NCBI GenBank assembly: GCA_035048495.1
Contig: CM068544.1
Location: 49,687,893 to 49,751,892, forward strand
Direction of reading: 5' to 3'
Origin: Euptelea pleiosperma
Taxonomy: Eukaryota > Streptophyta > Magnoliopsida > Ranunculales > Eupteleaceae
DNA length: 64,000 nt
A program made the position numbers and the translations under genes. Below, piece by piece: positions 51,441 through 61,270 of the stretch; within the stretch, counting starts at the first letter, position 1, and each line of letters starts with the position of its first letter. The notes beneath the pieces are model-generated. The model made no database searches. It saw only the letters and a list, made by a program, of their open reading frames with translations, and was not told the DNA's origin.

Positions 51441-54400
51441 ATGGCTCAATCAAGCTATCCCCCGTTAACGAATCCGGTAGCCGTCGTAGGCCCTCAGTTC
51501 TGCGCACCTTACCCTGTAGATCTCACCATTATGAGAAAGGTTATGACCATAACGGACGGTAACTTTGCCGTTTCGGACGTTAACGGAAACATCATCTTCA
51601 AAGTCAAAGGTACCCTCCTTAGCCTTCGTGACCGGCGTGTCCTGCTTGACGGTGCTGGAAATCCTCTCATCTCTATGCAACAAAAGGTTCGATCTTAAGT
51701 ATAAAATTTATTTTTTATTTCTTATCCTCCATTCCTGATCAGATCTATAATTTTTTTAATTTTGTTGTTTTTTTAATCGTATACCTCGCTCTACAAGAAC
51801 ATTTCCAATTTCCGATTAGAAAGAGTAATGATCACCTGGTCCGGGAGTCCATGGAATTTGTGGTGGTGTCAATTTTTCATTGGGCAAGTGGACTAGGCTT
51901 TACTTAAATAATTAACTAACTAAAACTAATTTAGCCAATGACAAAGCGATACCACCATGCTGGACCCTTGATCATGTGATCATTACTCATCTGGAGCTGA
52001 TATGGCCAATCCAGACCGTCTATATGATAGAGACCCTCCTTATCTGATCTGAAGTTTCTTCAAATATGTTGTTGCAAGATTCTTTTTGAGTCGTGATATC
52101 CCCAGATAGATCTGACACTTTTGGTGTGCGATCGAGCTGTGGACCGTCTGCTCTGAGAGATCCAACGTCCACATGGCGATAAGGTTTAATATTTTCAAAT
52201 GATAACTATACCCTTCAATCCTTCTTTTTCATCTTTGCAAGTTGCAACAGCAAAACCCTCTTCTTCTTCTGCGGCATTTCCGTCTGAAATCCGGCAGCGA
52301 TACGATATTTTTTCGACTCTAACCACCTTCACCTTCATATTCCTTGTGGCATCTCCTCCTGATCAACTCTTAGTCTCTTACCCTGGACCAGTGGACCCTA
52401 TTTCTCTGGGTTTCTGGTTTGGGAGCGCATATTTGCACACCCCATTTCCTATCCCGGTGGCCTCCTAGTCGGGGCACACCCCAAAAAGAGAGAGATCTCT
52501 CTAAAACTTGACTGACAGGTGACGGTCACTGACCATTCACAAAATGGCCACGTGGCATATTTTATAGGACACTAACCGTATGGATGTTTGGCCAATCCCT
52601 AGGTGGACCTAAAAACGAAAAATCAGCTTGATTAGTGATTTCAAACCTTTCGATCTTGTACCCCAAATAATGGTTGATAATGCTCAAATTCCCACTGTTA
52701 AATCAACCCATGAAAATGGCTCCATTCAACACTTGGAAATCACTAATCAAGTTGAATTTTGGTTTGTAGGTCCACCTAGAGATTGGCTAAACATCTATAC
52801 GATCAGTGTCCTCTAATAATGTGCCACGTGGCTCATTTTGTGGGCGGTCAGTGTGGTCACTGGTCAGCCAAGTTTTAGAGAGATCTCTCTTTTTGGGGTG
52901 TGCCCCAACTAGAGTCCACCGGGATAGGAAATGGGGTGTGCAAATATGAGCTCCCTTCTGGTTTTTATATTTATGGATCGGGCTCGGGGAAGTGGGGGAC
53001 ACCCATTTTGGCGTACCCACATAGAAGATGAATCAATGGCTGATTGTTGGTGGGGACGATCACCCCAACATAAAATCAGCCCATTCTGAAATTTCTAACC
53101 CTATCAAATGTGGTTTTGAAGTTAAACGGTAAAAATCGACGGTCCATAATTCTTCAGCTTCTCAACCAGAAGGATAAGGATTTAAAAGTTTTTGAGTTTC
53201 TTTTTTTTTTTTTTGATATATAATTCAACAATTTCAACTGGCCTAAATCGTGCAGAAGCACTTTCAGATGCGTAAAACTTCTATCACAACAAATTGTAAA
53301 TCACACAATCACAAGCCAATGAGTTCTTGGCACGTACAAAAGTGCTTTTGCTTTGAGGTGTACGTGCCGAGAACTCATTGGCTGTGATTGTGTGATTTGC
53401 AACTTTGTTGTGACAGAAGTTTTCTCGACAGTAAACGTTTTTCCACGTTGCACGTTAGAGATACCATAAGTCAAAAAGTTAACCAACTAGATGATCATGA
53501 CAATCTGGATGTTTTGTACGGGTAGGATCATCCAACCAAATTGAGGTCAGCGTGGTCGAGTCTTAACTTGTATTGGTTCCAGCGTTTTTGTTAACATTTT
53601 AGTTTAATTCCTTTCAGATATTGACTGCACATAGGAGATGGAATGTGTTTAGGGGAGATAGTTCAGACGACAAAAATCTGCTATTTACTGTCAAGAAATC
53701 TTCACTGATCCAGTTTAAGACTGCACTAGACGTGTTTTTGGCAAGCAATACAACAGAGGACGCCTGTGATTTCAAGATCAAAGGAAGCTGGTTAGAGCGA
53801 TCATGTGCGATTTACCTTGGAGATTCTTCTACTATTATAGCCCAAGTAAGCAATTAATACCCTTCTTTATTGTGGGAATATAAAGAATTTACTTTCGATC
53901 ATCATTATCTATCAAGGTTCGTAGTCTCGTGATAATCGGCCGTCGGATCGGCCACCTCCGATCCAGCATGATCCCCAAACGCATTTTAAAAAATTCATTA
54001 AAAATTGATTTGATCCATTTCAGCCTCTTTGGATTAAAAAAAAAAAAAAGCATAAAAATCATAAAAAATAGTTTGACTGAGCGAGTTGACTCGGATGCAC
54101 GGGCGATCCAACCGGCTGGATCAATGGATCGCCAATCCAGTCTGGGATCGGCCAAAGTATCGAACCTTGTTAGCTAGCGATAGTGATCACTTAGCAACTT
54201 GCCAACTTGCCAACTTGCTAAGTGATCAAATGCGCCTCTGCATTTGACAGCTACCCCGCCCTGAAAAGCTTAAATTGCAAAAAATGAAATTGAGTTATCA
54301 GGTTTACTTGTCGAGTGGAGAGAAGCTAGTGATCAAAGGGTTGGTGATGTAATATGTTCTCAAATATATGATCCACTTGACATTGGATGATTCACAGAGT

Positions 54401-55241
54401 ACCCATTTTTGCTGCTAAGCAGCTCTCCCTGGACAACCTTGACATGTACTCCGACAAATCTGTTTTTAAAGAGTAATGATCACATGGTCTGGGGTCCATG
54501 GACGTTGTGCATGGCGGTGTAGTTTTGTAATTGGTCAAAATTGTAGTGCAAATCAATTTTAAGTGAGGGTCACGATGTAAGAAGCTGTTGCTCACGCTTT
54601 TGGCGTCAGCTAGCACCATTTTTGTTACACACCCCACTATCTGAGCCCACTGACCGCATGGATGTTAAGCTCACACCAAAAATAACAATGATTGGTGATC
54701 TTTATCCATTAGATTTTAGTACCTTTTAAGACGTGATTCTAGCCGTCAATTCAACCATTTTTGTAGCACTAAAACCAACGCTAAAAATCATCAAACGAGC
54801 TTACTAGCTAATTACACCACCGTGCACCATGACAACGTCCATGGATCCCGGAACATGGGCACCTTTCAATAGTGCCCACCAACGTGATCTCCATGTCGAA
54901 AGTCGAGCTGTGCAATGATTTTAATGCCCAGTCAATTTGATTCTAAATTGGATGGTTAGCATCAGAGGATCAGGTGGATTTGAATGGGAACCTAGGATCA
55001 AGATGACTAGGTTGTAATTATATACTAATAATTTTATACAGAGATCTTGAATGATTATTCATATTAATTGGTGATTTTATGGGGGGTGATGCAGATGCAC
55101 AAGAAACACAGTGTACAGAGCGTAGTGCTTGGAAAGGACACGTTCATGGTGACTGTGTACCCAAACATCGACTACGCTTTCATCGTTGCTCTTATTGTGA
55201 TTCTCAATGAGATTAACGAGGATAGAGCTGATGATGAATGA
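51441..55241 (+). CDS. LURP-one-related protein, complete (three exons)
   Basis: Exons 51,441-51,686 (82 codons), 53,618-53,845 (76) and 55,095-55,241 (48 plus stop) join in phase 0 to a 206-residue protein, the usual length for LURP-one-related proteins. These have a Tubby-C-like fold; Arabidopsis LURP1 is induced by oomycete infection. Motifs in order: start MAQSSYPP, FAVSDVNGNIIFKVKG, DRRVLLDGAGNPLIS (exon 1); ILTAHRRWNVFRGDS, LLFTVKKSS, LDVFLASN, CDFKIKGSW (exon 2); LGKDTFMVTVYPNIDYAFIV (exon 3). Intron 1 (1,931 bp) and intron 2 (1,249 bp) are mostly foldback and hAT-type elements, yet splice sites and exons are intact. Upstream, a G-box-bearing element adjoins the core promoter. Confidence 0.93.
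51823..51988. repeat. Foldback with GAGTAATGATCACCTGGTC ends
   Basis: GAGTAATGATCACCTGGTCC is mirrored by GGACCCTTGATCATGTGATCATTACTC in LURP intron 1, with TGGTGGTGTC / GATACCACCA inward. A related left arm starts at 54,471. Confidence 0.72.
52421..52955. mobile_element. 535-bp palindromic foldback with perfect 9-bp duplication
   Basis: Lies in LURP intron 1. The outer arms GGGAGCGCATATTTGCACAC.. and ..GTGTGCAAATATGAGCTCCC continue through CCATTTCCTATCCCGGTGG / CCACCGGGATAGGAAATGG, GGGGCACACCCCAAAAAGAG / TTTTTGGGGTGTGCCCC, then into a G-box-family body with GGCCACGTGGCATATTTTAT and ATGTGCCACGTGGCTC. Flanked by TTCTGGTTT at 52,412-52,420 and 52,956-52,964, perfect over nine bases. Confidence 0.92.
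52975..53170. repeat. CAAATGTGGTTTT-type foldback, left arm only
   Basis: ATGGATCGGGCTCGGGG, CACCCATTTTGGCGTACCC, AGAAGATGAATCAATGGCTG, TCAGCCCATTCTGAAATTTC, CATCAAATGTGGTTTTGAAG and TCCATAATTCTTCAGCTTCT match the full element at 58,407 in order. The mirrored half is missing. Confidence 0.72.
53271..53426. mobile_element. Foldback MITE with TAAAACTTCTATCACAA ends, second copy
   Basis: Arms as in 43,419-43,596: TTCTATCACAACAAATTGT / TTGCAACTTTGTTGTGACAGAAG, CACACAATCACAAGCCAATG / CATTGGCTGTGATTGTGTG. The middle is about 20 bp shorter. Located in LURP intron 1; no clear duplication. Confidence 0.85.
53913..54169. mobile_element. hAT-type MITE with CAAGGTTCG/CGAACCTTG ends
   Basis: 257 bp in LURP intron 2. 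The ends CAAGGTTCGTAG and AGTATCGAACCTTG are mirrored; the body has GATCGGCC/GGCCGATC-like words and an AT-rich middle. Flanks TTATCTAT and TTAGCTAG match at six of eight. The CAAGG/CCTTG tips equal those of the AACGG elements although the body differs. Confidence 0.72.
54471..54858. mobile_element. Foldback (GAGTAATGATCAC type) with a nested GATGTAACAAG-family element
   Basis: GGGGTCCATGGACGTTGTGCATGGCGG at the left mirrors CACCGTGCACCATGACAACGTCCATGGATCCC at the right. Between them, about 54,574-54,800, is a GATGTAAGAAG..GACCGCATGGATGTTAAGC element. Both lie in LURP intron 2. Confidence 0.7.
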
Positions 55242-55489
55242 CCTGATCAGTAAATTAAAAATACAAACTCCTCCTTTTATCAATATGATCTTTTATTCAT
55301 GTATATTGCTCTCTTTGCCTTAAGATTGTTCTTCTATATTTTTCCTTTGGTTTGAAACTTGAACATATGTGATCATATTTTATCCATCTCGCACGTTTGT
55401 AGTTGTATATTTTAATTATCCCAGCAACTTTGGAAATTCTTCTGTTCCGTTTGAAAACTTTTAGTTTGTGGTATTTGTTGTATGGTTCG

Positions 55490-55590
55490 AAATCTTGGGA
55501 TCGGAAGCCGGCAGCCTCTATCGTTGCATCATGAAATATCTTAGACCATGCCTTAGGAGCTTGTTTAAGCCCATACAAAGCTTTTCCTTT
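55490..55590 (-). pseudogene. Copia reverse-transcriptase fragment
   Basis: On the minus strand KALYGLKQAPKAWSKIFHDA followed by GFRSQDFEP is a piece of a copia reverse transcriptase, just downstream of the LURP gene. The match stops after about 35 codons and the rest of the frame (to 55,297) is unrelated. It is antisense to LURP. Confidence 0.7.
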
Positions 55591-55834
55591 TCGTTCAGAG
55601 GCCAGATTGGTGCATCACGCTCGAGACAACGTTAAACTTCTTTGGGGAACAGTGATCTCAGGCGAGATGATACATTTTTTGGATTGGATCAGTGGGCGCC
55701 GATCCCAATTCCGATCCTGGGTTGAGGAATCCGTAGAGTTTAGAGTTCATTAAAAGTGGGTTCTTTTTGGATCCACTGACGGTTATCTGGCCCAAGACCA
55801 TGCCCTATTATCAGCACTCTTGCCTCTCTTAACT

Positions 55835-56008
55835 TTTTGATTCAGCGTCCTGCCACTTATGATTAAGTGCCACCTGTCCTGGGGTTAAGGTAGTCCTTAA
55901 AGTCTGTAGTTGCTTTTTCTCCACTATTCAGGATAACTACAGTTAAGGTGGACATGTGGCACTTTACTATAAACTGGTTCTGGATCAAAAAGTTGTAGGA
56001 TAAAAAAT
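55835..56008. mobile_element. Foldback with AGTGCCAC-TGTCC and AACTACAGTTAAGG arms
   Basis: AACTTTTTGATTCAG / CTGGATCAAAAAGTTG at the ends, TTAAGTGCCACCTGTCC / GGACATGTGGCACTTTA inward, GTAGTTGC.. / AACTACAGTTAAGG near the centre. A larger relative occupies 57,677-58,266. Confidence 0.72.
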
Positions 56009-56037
56009 TCTCTCCTAACAGTGCCATGTGTCACTCT

Positions 56038-56125
56038 TGCAGCCCACTGGCCCCACGAATGTTTGGCCCACCCACCCTGATGGACCTACACACCAAAAAT
56101 AAGCCTGATTTGTGATCTAGCGTTG
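56038..56125. repeat. Left-arm fragment of a GACCG/GATGTTTGG foldback
   Basis: GGCCCCACGAATGTTTGGCCC, GATGGACCTACACACC and AAGCCTGATTTGTGATC occur in the family order, without a mirrored half. Confidence 0.5.
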
Positions 56126-56435
56126 AATTTGAGTAGCCTAAAAAAAAAATGCTTGAATCCGTTTGACTCAGACCACCGTCGCTCTTGACTTTAATTGACT
56201 CATTTTGACCACCCCCCAGTCAAACCAAATGCTTGTTCTAAAATGGTTATTCCTCGTCACAATCGCTCCTTACGATGCTGCGGAACCACATGATTTCCAC
56301 TAGACAATGTTGGGCATTTTTGCTGCATACCCAAAACGTGGAGCGTATTGTCATGTCTAAGTATGCAGCTTTGAAGCCCTCATGCATGCATTTGTAGTCA
56401 GGACAAGGCAATCCGACAGATTCATCAATAGTGAT

Positions 56436-56518
56436 ACAGCATACGGTCAGAAATCTCTAAGAATATGCCACGTGGCTCATATTGTAGTCGGTCAACAACT
56501 TTGCTGACTGAGTAATGC
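56436..56518. repeat. Right-arm fragment of a G-box foldback
   Basis: CATACGGTCAGAAATCTC, TATGCCACGTGGCTCATATT and GTCAACAACTTTGCTGACTG. It includes a perfect G-box; the left arm is absent. Confidence 0.65.
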
Positions 56519-56812
56519 CCTTTAATTATCCAACGAAGGATGCGTCATTCCTAGCACTCTCACACCCACGTTATCTTCAAGCAACGTCTTGCTTGCGGTC
56601 ACCAAGAAAATGCCATTCCCTGATTTTGACATGGAACTCCTCGTTCTCGTCTTGTAGATAACTTCTTCCTAAAACATCATCGTATCTGCGATCATCGGGT
56701 TCTGGTCCAAAATTAGTGCAATGTTTGAGATATGAACATGGTCCAAGAGTTAGCCCAAAAACGGGGTGCTGTCCCCAGGTCACCACCCCCTTGTTTGACT
56801 CAAACAAGCAAC

Positions 56813-57083
56813 TGGAGCCCACTTGGGAGAGCCCTAGGGCTGCTTTTGGGTGAGGATAGTGTCCTCGCCATTGAGATCATCCTCCAAAAATCCAAAACCA
56901 GTCTCGAGTTTTCTGACCCCACCAAAATGTGCTCTTCTTTCTGAGCGGTTAATTTTCTGTAGAGCAAATTTGGTGGGGTCAGAAACTTCATAATGGTCCG
57001 ATTTTTTTTTAGGGTGATCTCAGTTGACGAGGAGATCATCCTCGCCCAAAATCAGCCCCAGGGGCTCTCTTATGTGGGCCCCA
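56813..57083. repeat. Foldback with GAGAGCCC-AGGGGCTCTC arms
   Basis: GGGAGAGCCCTAGGGCTG..TTTTGGGTGAGG at the left mirrors CCTCGCCCAAAATCAGCCCCAGGGGCTCTC at the right; GAGATCATCCTC occurs in both halves, and TGACCCCACCAAA / TTTGGTGGGGTCA is at the centre. Confidence 0.7.
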
Positions 57084-57221
57084 CAGCACTTATTTGAATC
57101 AAACCACCGGTGACCTTATAATAACCCATATCCCTGGTGGACCTACCCACCAAATTTCAGTCAGATGTGTAACCAAAATAATGCTTGAATCCAACTGCCA
57201 AAATCATCCCATGAAAAAAAC

Positions 57222-57568
57222 GAGAACTTTGCTGAAGGACCATAGTATGAGCCACATGACGCACTCTTAGAAATCACCGACAGTAAGAATGGTTGGCCAA
57301 ACCCTAGGTGGATGGTGGACCTACAGATCAAAATTTAGCTTTATTAGTGATTTCTAAGCTGGATTGGAGTTGTTTTCATAGTCGATTTTTAAACAGTGGA
57401 AGTCGAACACTATTTGTAGTACAAAGATCCAATGACTTGAAATCACTAATCAGGCTGATTTTTGTTTTGTAGGTCCAACCAGGGATGGGCCAAACATCCA
57501 TATGGTCAGTGGTCTCTAAAAGTCTGCCATGTGGCTTATATTTTGTCACCCTTAGCAAAGTTTTACTC
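57222..57568. mobile_element. Foldback element (G-box family), G-boxes decayed
   Basis: 347 bp. Left GAGAACTTTGCTGAAGGACC, right CTTAGCAAAGTTTTACTC; arms GAGCCACATGACGCACTC / AGTCTGCCATGTGGCTTAT; TATTAGTGATTTCTAAGC / GAAATCACTAATCAGGC. The G-box CACGTG is mutated to CACATG or CATGTG in both arms. Confidence 0.82.
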
Positions 57569-57676
57569 GTGTAAAATAGTCAAATCAAACTACTAGAGAC
57601 GTGTGTATGTCCTCCAATGGGTTAATAGCCCTCAAAAGTATGCCACATGGAATTTTGGAGCCCCGTGGGACGGCTA

Positions 57677-58266
57677 GAGAATTTTTTTGATCCTGGCACT
57701 TTTTTGATCTAGGCGAGCACTTGTGATTAAGCACCACTTGTCCTGGGTTAAGGTGGACCATAACTGTAGTTACCCTTAAAAGGTGGAGAAAAAGCAACTA
57801 CAGTTAAGGTAGGGACAAGTGGCATTTTAAAGTGCCAGGATAGAAATTTTTTCATCCCGATGAAGTGGCCCTCAACTGTAGTTACCTTTATCAGCGGAGA
57901 AAAGCAACTACAGTTAAAAGTAGTGGCGGAGCCAGCACCCACCATATACAGTATTGTGCCCCACTTAAACAAAAGGAACTGGCCCCCGGATCGGCCTTTT
58001 TTTTGACAGGCTCTCGGAGTCCGGGACAGGCCATGTCGGTCGTGGTTTCAGAGAATCCAACGGTGGTTTGCTTTAGCAGCGCTATCACACCTGTTTTCCA
58101 ATCCACGCCCGACAAGGCCTGCCCCGGGAGCTTGTCAAAGAAGGCCGGTTCTGTAGACTCAGCCTCAATAAAATCCTGTCCCTGCTGGTTAAAAGTCATC
58201 TTAACCTCAGGACAGGTGGCACTTAACTATAAGTGCGCCTAGATAGAAAGTGTGAGGATCAAAAAA
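57677..58266. mobile_element. Composite foldback with AAGTGCCAC/ACAGTTAA arms and a nested foldback
   Basis: AATTTTTTTGATCCTGGCAC at the left mirrors GTGAGGATCAAAAAATTTG at the right. Arms CACTTGTCCTGGGTTAAGG / CATCTTAACCTCAGGACAGG; AACTACAGTTAAGG occurs repeatedly (57,798; 57,906). Around 57,985-58,145 an inner hairpin CCTTTTTTTTGACAGGCTC.. / ..GAGCTTGTCAAAGAAGGCC has AGAATCCAACGGTGG like the GGGCTC family. Confidence 0.6.
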
Positions 58267-58406
58267 TTTGTGCTCGTGGACTCCATTTGATGAGCACCAG
58301 AATACGGCTGAGCCTTCTTTCCAGGAACTAAGTCAGTTTTTTCTCTGATTTTGTTGTTTTTCGCAGAAAAAATTGTGCTCTTGCGTTAGGAATTGCCGTT
58401 ATAAGA

Positions 58407-58762
58407 TAAGCTCCGGGCTCGAGGGACTCCCATACAGACACCCATTTTGGCATACCCACATAGAAGATGAATCAATGGCTGATTTTTTGTAAGGATGATC
58501 TTCTCACCATATAGATCACCCCAACAAAAAATCAGCCCATTCCGAAATTTCTAATCCCATCAAATGTGGTTTTCAAGTTACACGGTATAAATCAACGGTC
58601 CAGAATTCTTCAGCTTCTAAACCAGTCTATGAATATCGGAATGATTTGAATTTTTGTGAAGATGATCTCCTCAACATAGAGATCGTCCTCACAAAAAATC
58701 AGCCATTGATTCATCTTCTATGTTGGTACGCCAAAATGGGAGTCCCCCGAACCCGACCCGAA
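58407..58762. mobile_element. CAAATGTGGTTTTC-type foldback with CGGGCTCG/CGAACCCG ends, full length
   Basis: About 355 bp. CCGGGCTCGAGGGACTCCC / GGGAGTCCCCCGAACCCG at the ends, CATTTTGGCATACCCACATAG / TATGTTGGTACGCCAAAATG, AGATGAATCAATGGCTGATT / AATCAGCCATTGATTCATCT. The terminal words are close to the GGGTCGGGCTC ends of the elements at 20,559 and 35,379. Confidence 0.82.
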
Positions 58763-59334
58763 ACAAATAGTTATTACTGTACCCTTTTTTTTTAATTCGG
58801 TGAAGAAAACTTTATTGACAAGGTAGCAAACGGGGCCGGCGAGGTATATCGTAGACTACCCGCCTTTACGAGGGTTTATGAAATTCAGGTGGAAGTTTCC
58901 AAGAGGGTGGAACATGTGGAATCGAATTATCGCCCCCAGACCTTGACTCAGGTGCCATCCCCAATGATCCAGTCCAAGACGGAGGGTAGATCTAGCACGC
59001 AAGATGGATTTCCTATAGGTAAAAGACACTGAAGTAACGCTATAATTAAGAAAACGAGGCTTATCCAAAAAATAAAGTAAACGAGAAACTCTACCATGTA
59101 TGGCACCTCATTATGAATGATACCCATCTCCCATCTCCCATCTCCCATCTCTCCCACCAGCTACTATTCAGTAGTGACATTTTTTAATTTAATCACAGTT
59201 AGTGGGCCCAACAAATGAGCTGTGTAGGGCCACGCTGCATTTGTTCCTCAAGACTACTCTAACAAAGTTCTTTTGCAGTTGTTCATGGCTTTAAGCGTTT
59301 GTATTGTAATATCCCTGATAAATCTTCATATTAG

Positions 59335-59970
59335 CGAAAACCCCCTGGGTTTTATTTCTTTTGGTCTTGCTCCTTGACTGTTTTTCACTGTCATTGACCT
59401 AGTCGGAAACATTAACCTCATCACCCAAAAATCAAAGAAGGCCTTTGGTTCTATTGGTCCGAGAAAATATTTGCTTGGTCTCAGGGGACTTCAAAATTTG
59501 AAATCTCCCCCTCCCAAAAATGTCATTTAGAGCTTAGTTTAGGGTCTACTGGCCCTATGGATGTTTGGACAACCTCTTTGTGGACCTATATACCAAAGAT
59601 TAGCTTCATTGGTCATTTATAACAGTTATATTTTAGCATCTTAAAAAGGACTCAAATCCAATGGTCAAAAACCACGTTATTCAAATGCTAAATTCAACGG
59701 CTATAAGTCACTAAATATACCAATCTTTGATCTTAGATTCGTCAAGAGGTGGACCAAATATCCATAAGGTAAGTGGGCCCTAAAGAGTATTCCCCATGGC
59801 GTTTTTGAGGGGGAAGTCCCTTGGGATCATCAAACACGGTCTCCTATTGGTCCTTCACAATTTTTAGGTGATGGGATTAATATTTCTGACTAGGTCAATG
59901 ATGGTCAAAATAGTTGAGGGTGCAAGGCCAAAAGAATGAAACGTGAAGGGGGGTTTGATTAATAAAAGAT
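59335..59970. mobile_element. Foldback with AAACCCCC ends enclosing a second foldback
   Basis: AAAACCCCCTGGGTTTTATT..CTTTTGGTCTTGC at the left mirrors GCAAGGCCAAAAGAATGAAA..GGGGGGTTT at the right; CATTGACCTAGTCGGAAA / TTTCTGACTAGGTCAATG follows inward. The middle (59,546-59,795) is a GATGTTTGG-type foldback (CTATGGATGTTTGGACAACC / GGTGGACCAAATATCCATA). Confidence 0.75.
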
Positions 59971-60501
59971 TAAAGAAAACGCATGTTTAAGCCTTTAGGA
60001 TAAGATGGATAAAATGGCATATTGGTTATTTCCTTGGAATCTCAAGGCATTCTGAGCAAACCCAGTGTTTTTAAAAAGAGACAAAACCGGCTTGAAAGAG
60101 ACCTCAACTGATTTTTTTGTCCTCTAATTTCCTCCGTTATGACTTTTAAAGCTTAAAATTATTTCCTAAGAAATAATAAATAGTAGGGACGAGTTTTCTG
60201 GAGCTACACTCCACAATTCTTCCAAGGAGTGGTGGATTTTCTTTACACAAGCATATGATATAGCAGACCCTAAGGGTCCACGTATTTTGCCACCTCAACA
60301 CGGCTCCACTGCCACATAGGCAGAATTTTTTATCCCAATAGCAGTCCACCATGTGGCAAAAGTGGCATTTTTCTTTTCTTAATTAGCAGGTGAAAACCAC
60401 AGTACAAGGAATTGGAGAATTTTTTGAAGCCGTGGGATTTTTGAATGTGAAACGGGAACCAACCAAGCGACCGACCCAGCTGGTATCAGATGGACGATTT
60501 G

Positions 60502-60850
60502 GCTGACAGTCCACCATGACCGCCCACAATATGAGCTACGTGGCATATTTTTAGAGGATGCTGACTGTATGGATGTTTGGCCAATCCCTAGATGGGCCTA
60601 CAAACCAAAAAACAGCTTGATTAGTGATTTAAACTTTTAGATCCTTGTACCCAAATAATGGTCAATAATACTCAAATTCCCACGGTTAAAATTAACCCAT
60701 GAAAATGACTCCAACTTACTCTTAAAAATCACTAATCAAGTTGATTTTCATTTGTAGGTCTACTTAGGGATTGGTCAAACCACCGTATGATCAGCCTCCT
60801 CAACAAATCTGCTACGTTCATATTGTGGGTGGTCATCGTGGGCTGTCAGC
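60502..60850. mobile_element. Foldback element (G-box family) with GCTGACAGTCCAC ends
   Basis: 349 bp. GCTGACAGTCCACCATGACC / GGTCATCGTGGGCTGTCAGC; GACTGTATGGATGTTTGGCC / TGGTCAAACCACCGTATG; GATTAGTGATTTAAAC / AATCACTAATC. The G-boxes are decayed to CTACGTGGC and CTACGTTC. It lies about 790 bp upstream of the TOM1-like gene. Confidence 0.82.
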
Positions 60851-60891
60851 GTAGTGTTAGGGTTGTTTGTAAACAAAGTAGTAGAGAAGAA

Positions 60892-61270
60892 CATGGTTTT
60901 AAAAATGGCCGTTTAAACAGTAACACCTCAAGCCCGTTTCTGTTAAAACCGTTTAAACACGTTTTATCAGTTTTGAATAAAATGACCATTTTTTTGTTTT
61001 AACGGTCGTTAAAATCATTTAAACAGCCATGTAATTCTGAAAAATTTTGCGAAAAAATGGCTGTTAAGTTCTGTTTTTTTTCTAATTTTCAAATTTCAAA
61101 ATTTGAATTTCAGCCTCATTTTTTCTGTTTTTTTCATTAAAATCCGTTTAATTCCGTTTTTTCCATTTTTTTTTCCATTGTTGCCCCCTGTCGATTCAAT
61201 CCGTTTAAACTGTTTAAACGGTAACGCCCCCAGTCCGTTTAACCGTTAAAACGGCGTCCTTTAAACCTTG
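60892..61270 (-). mobile_element. AACGG-rich hAT-type MITE with perfect 8-bp duplication, upstream of the TOM1-like gene
   Basis: 379 bp from CATGGTTTTAAAAATGGCC to CGTCCTTTAAACCTTG between perfect duplications GAGAAGAA (60,884-60,891 and 61,271-61,278). Its right end is 373 bp upstream of the TOM1-like start codon. Confidence 0.93.

Noticed and set aside
57865..58242. 125-residue plus-strand and 102-residue minus-strand frames
   Set aside because: Both lie in a composite foldback whose mirrored arms keep both strands open; there is no protein-like content.
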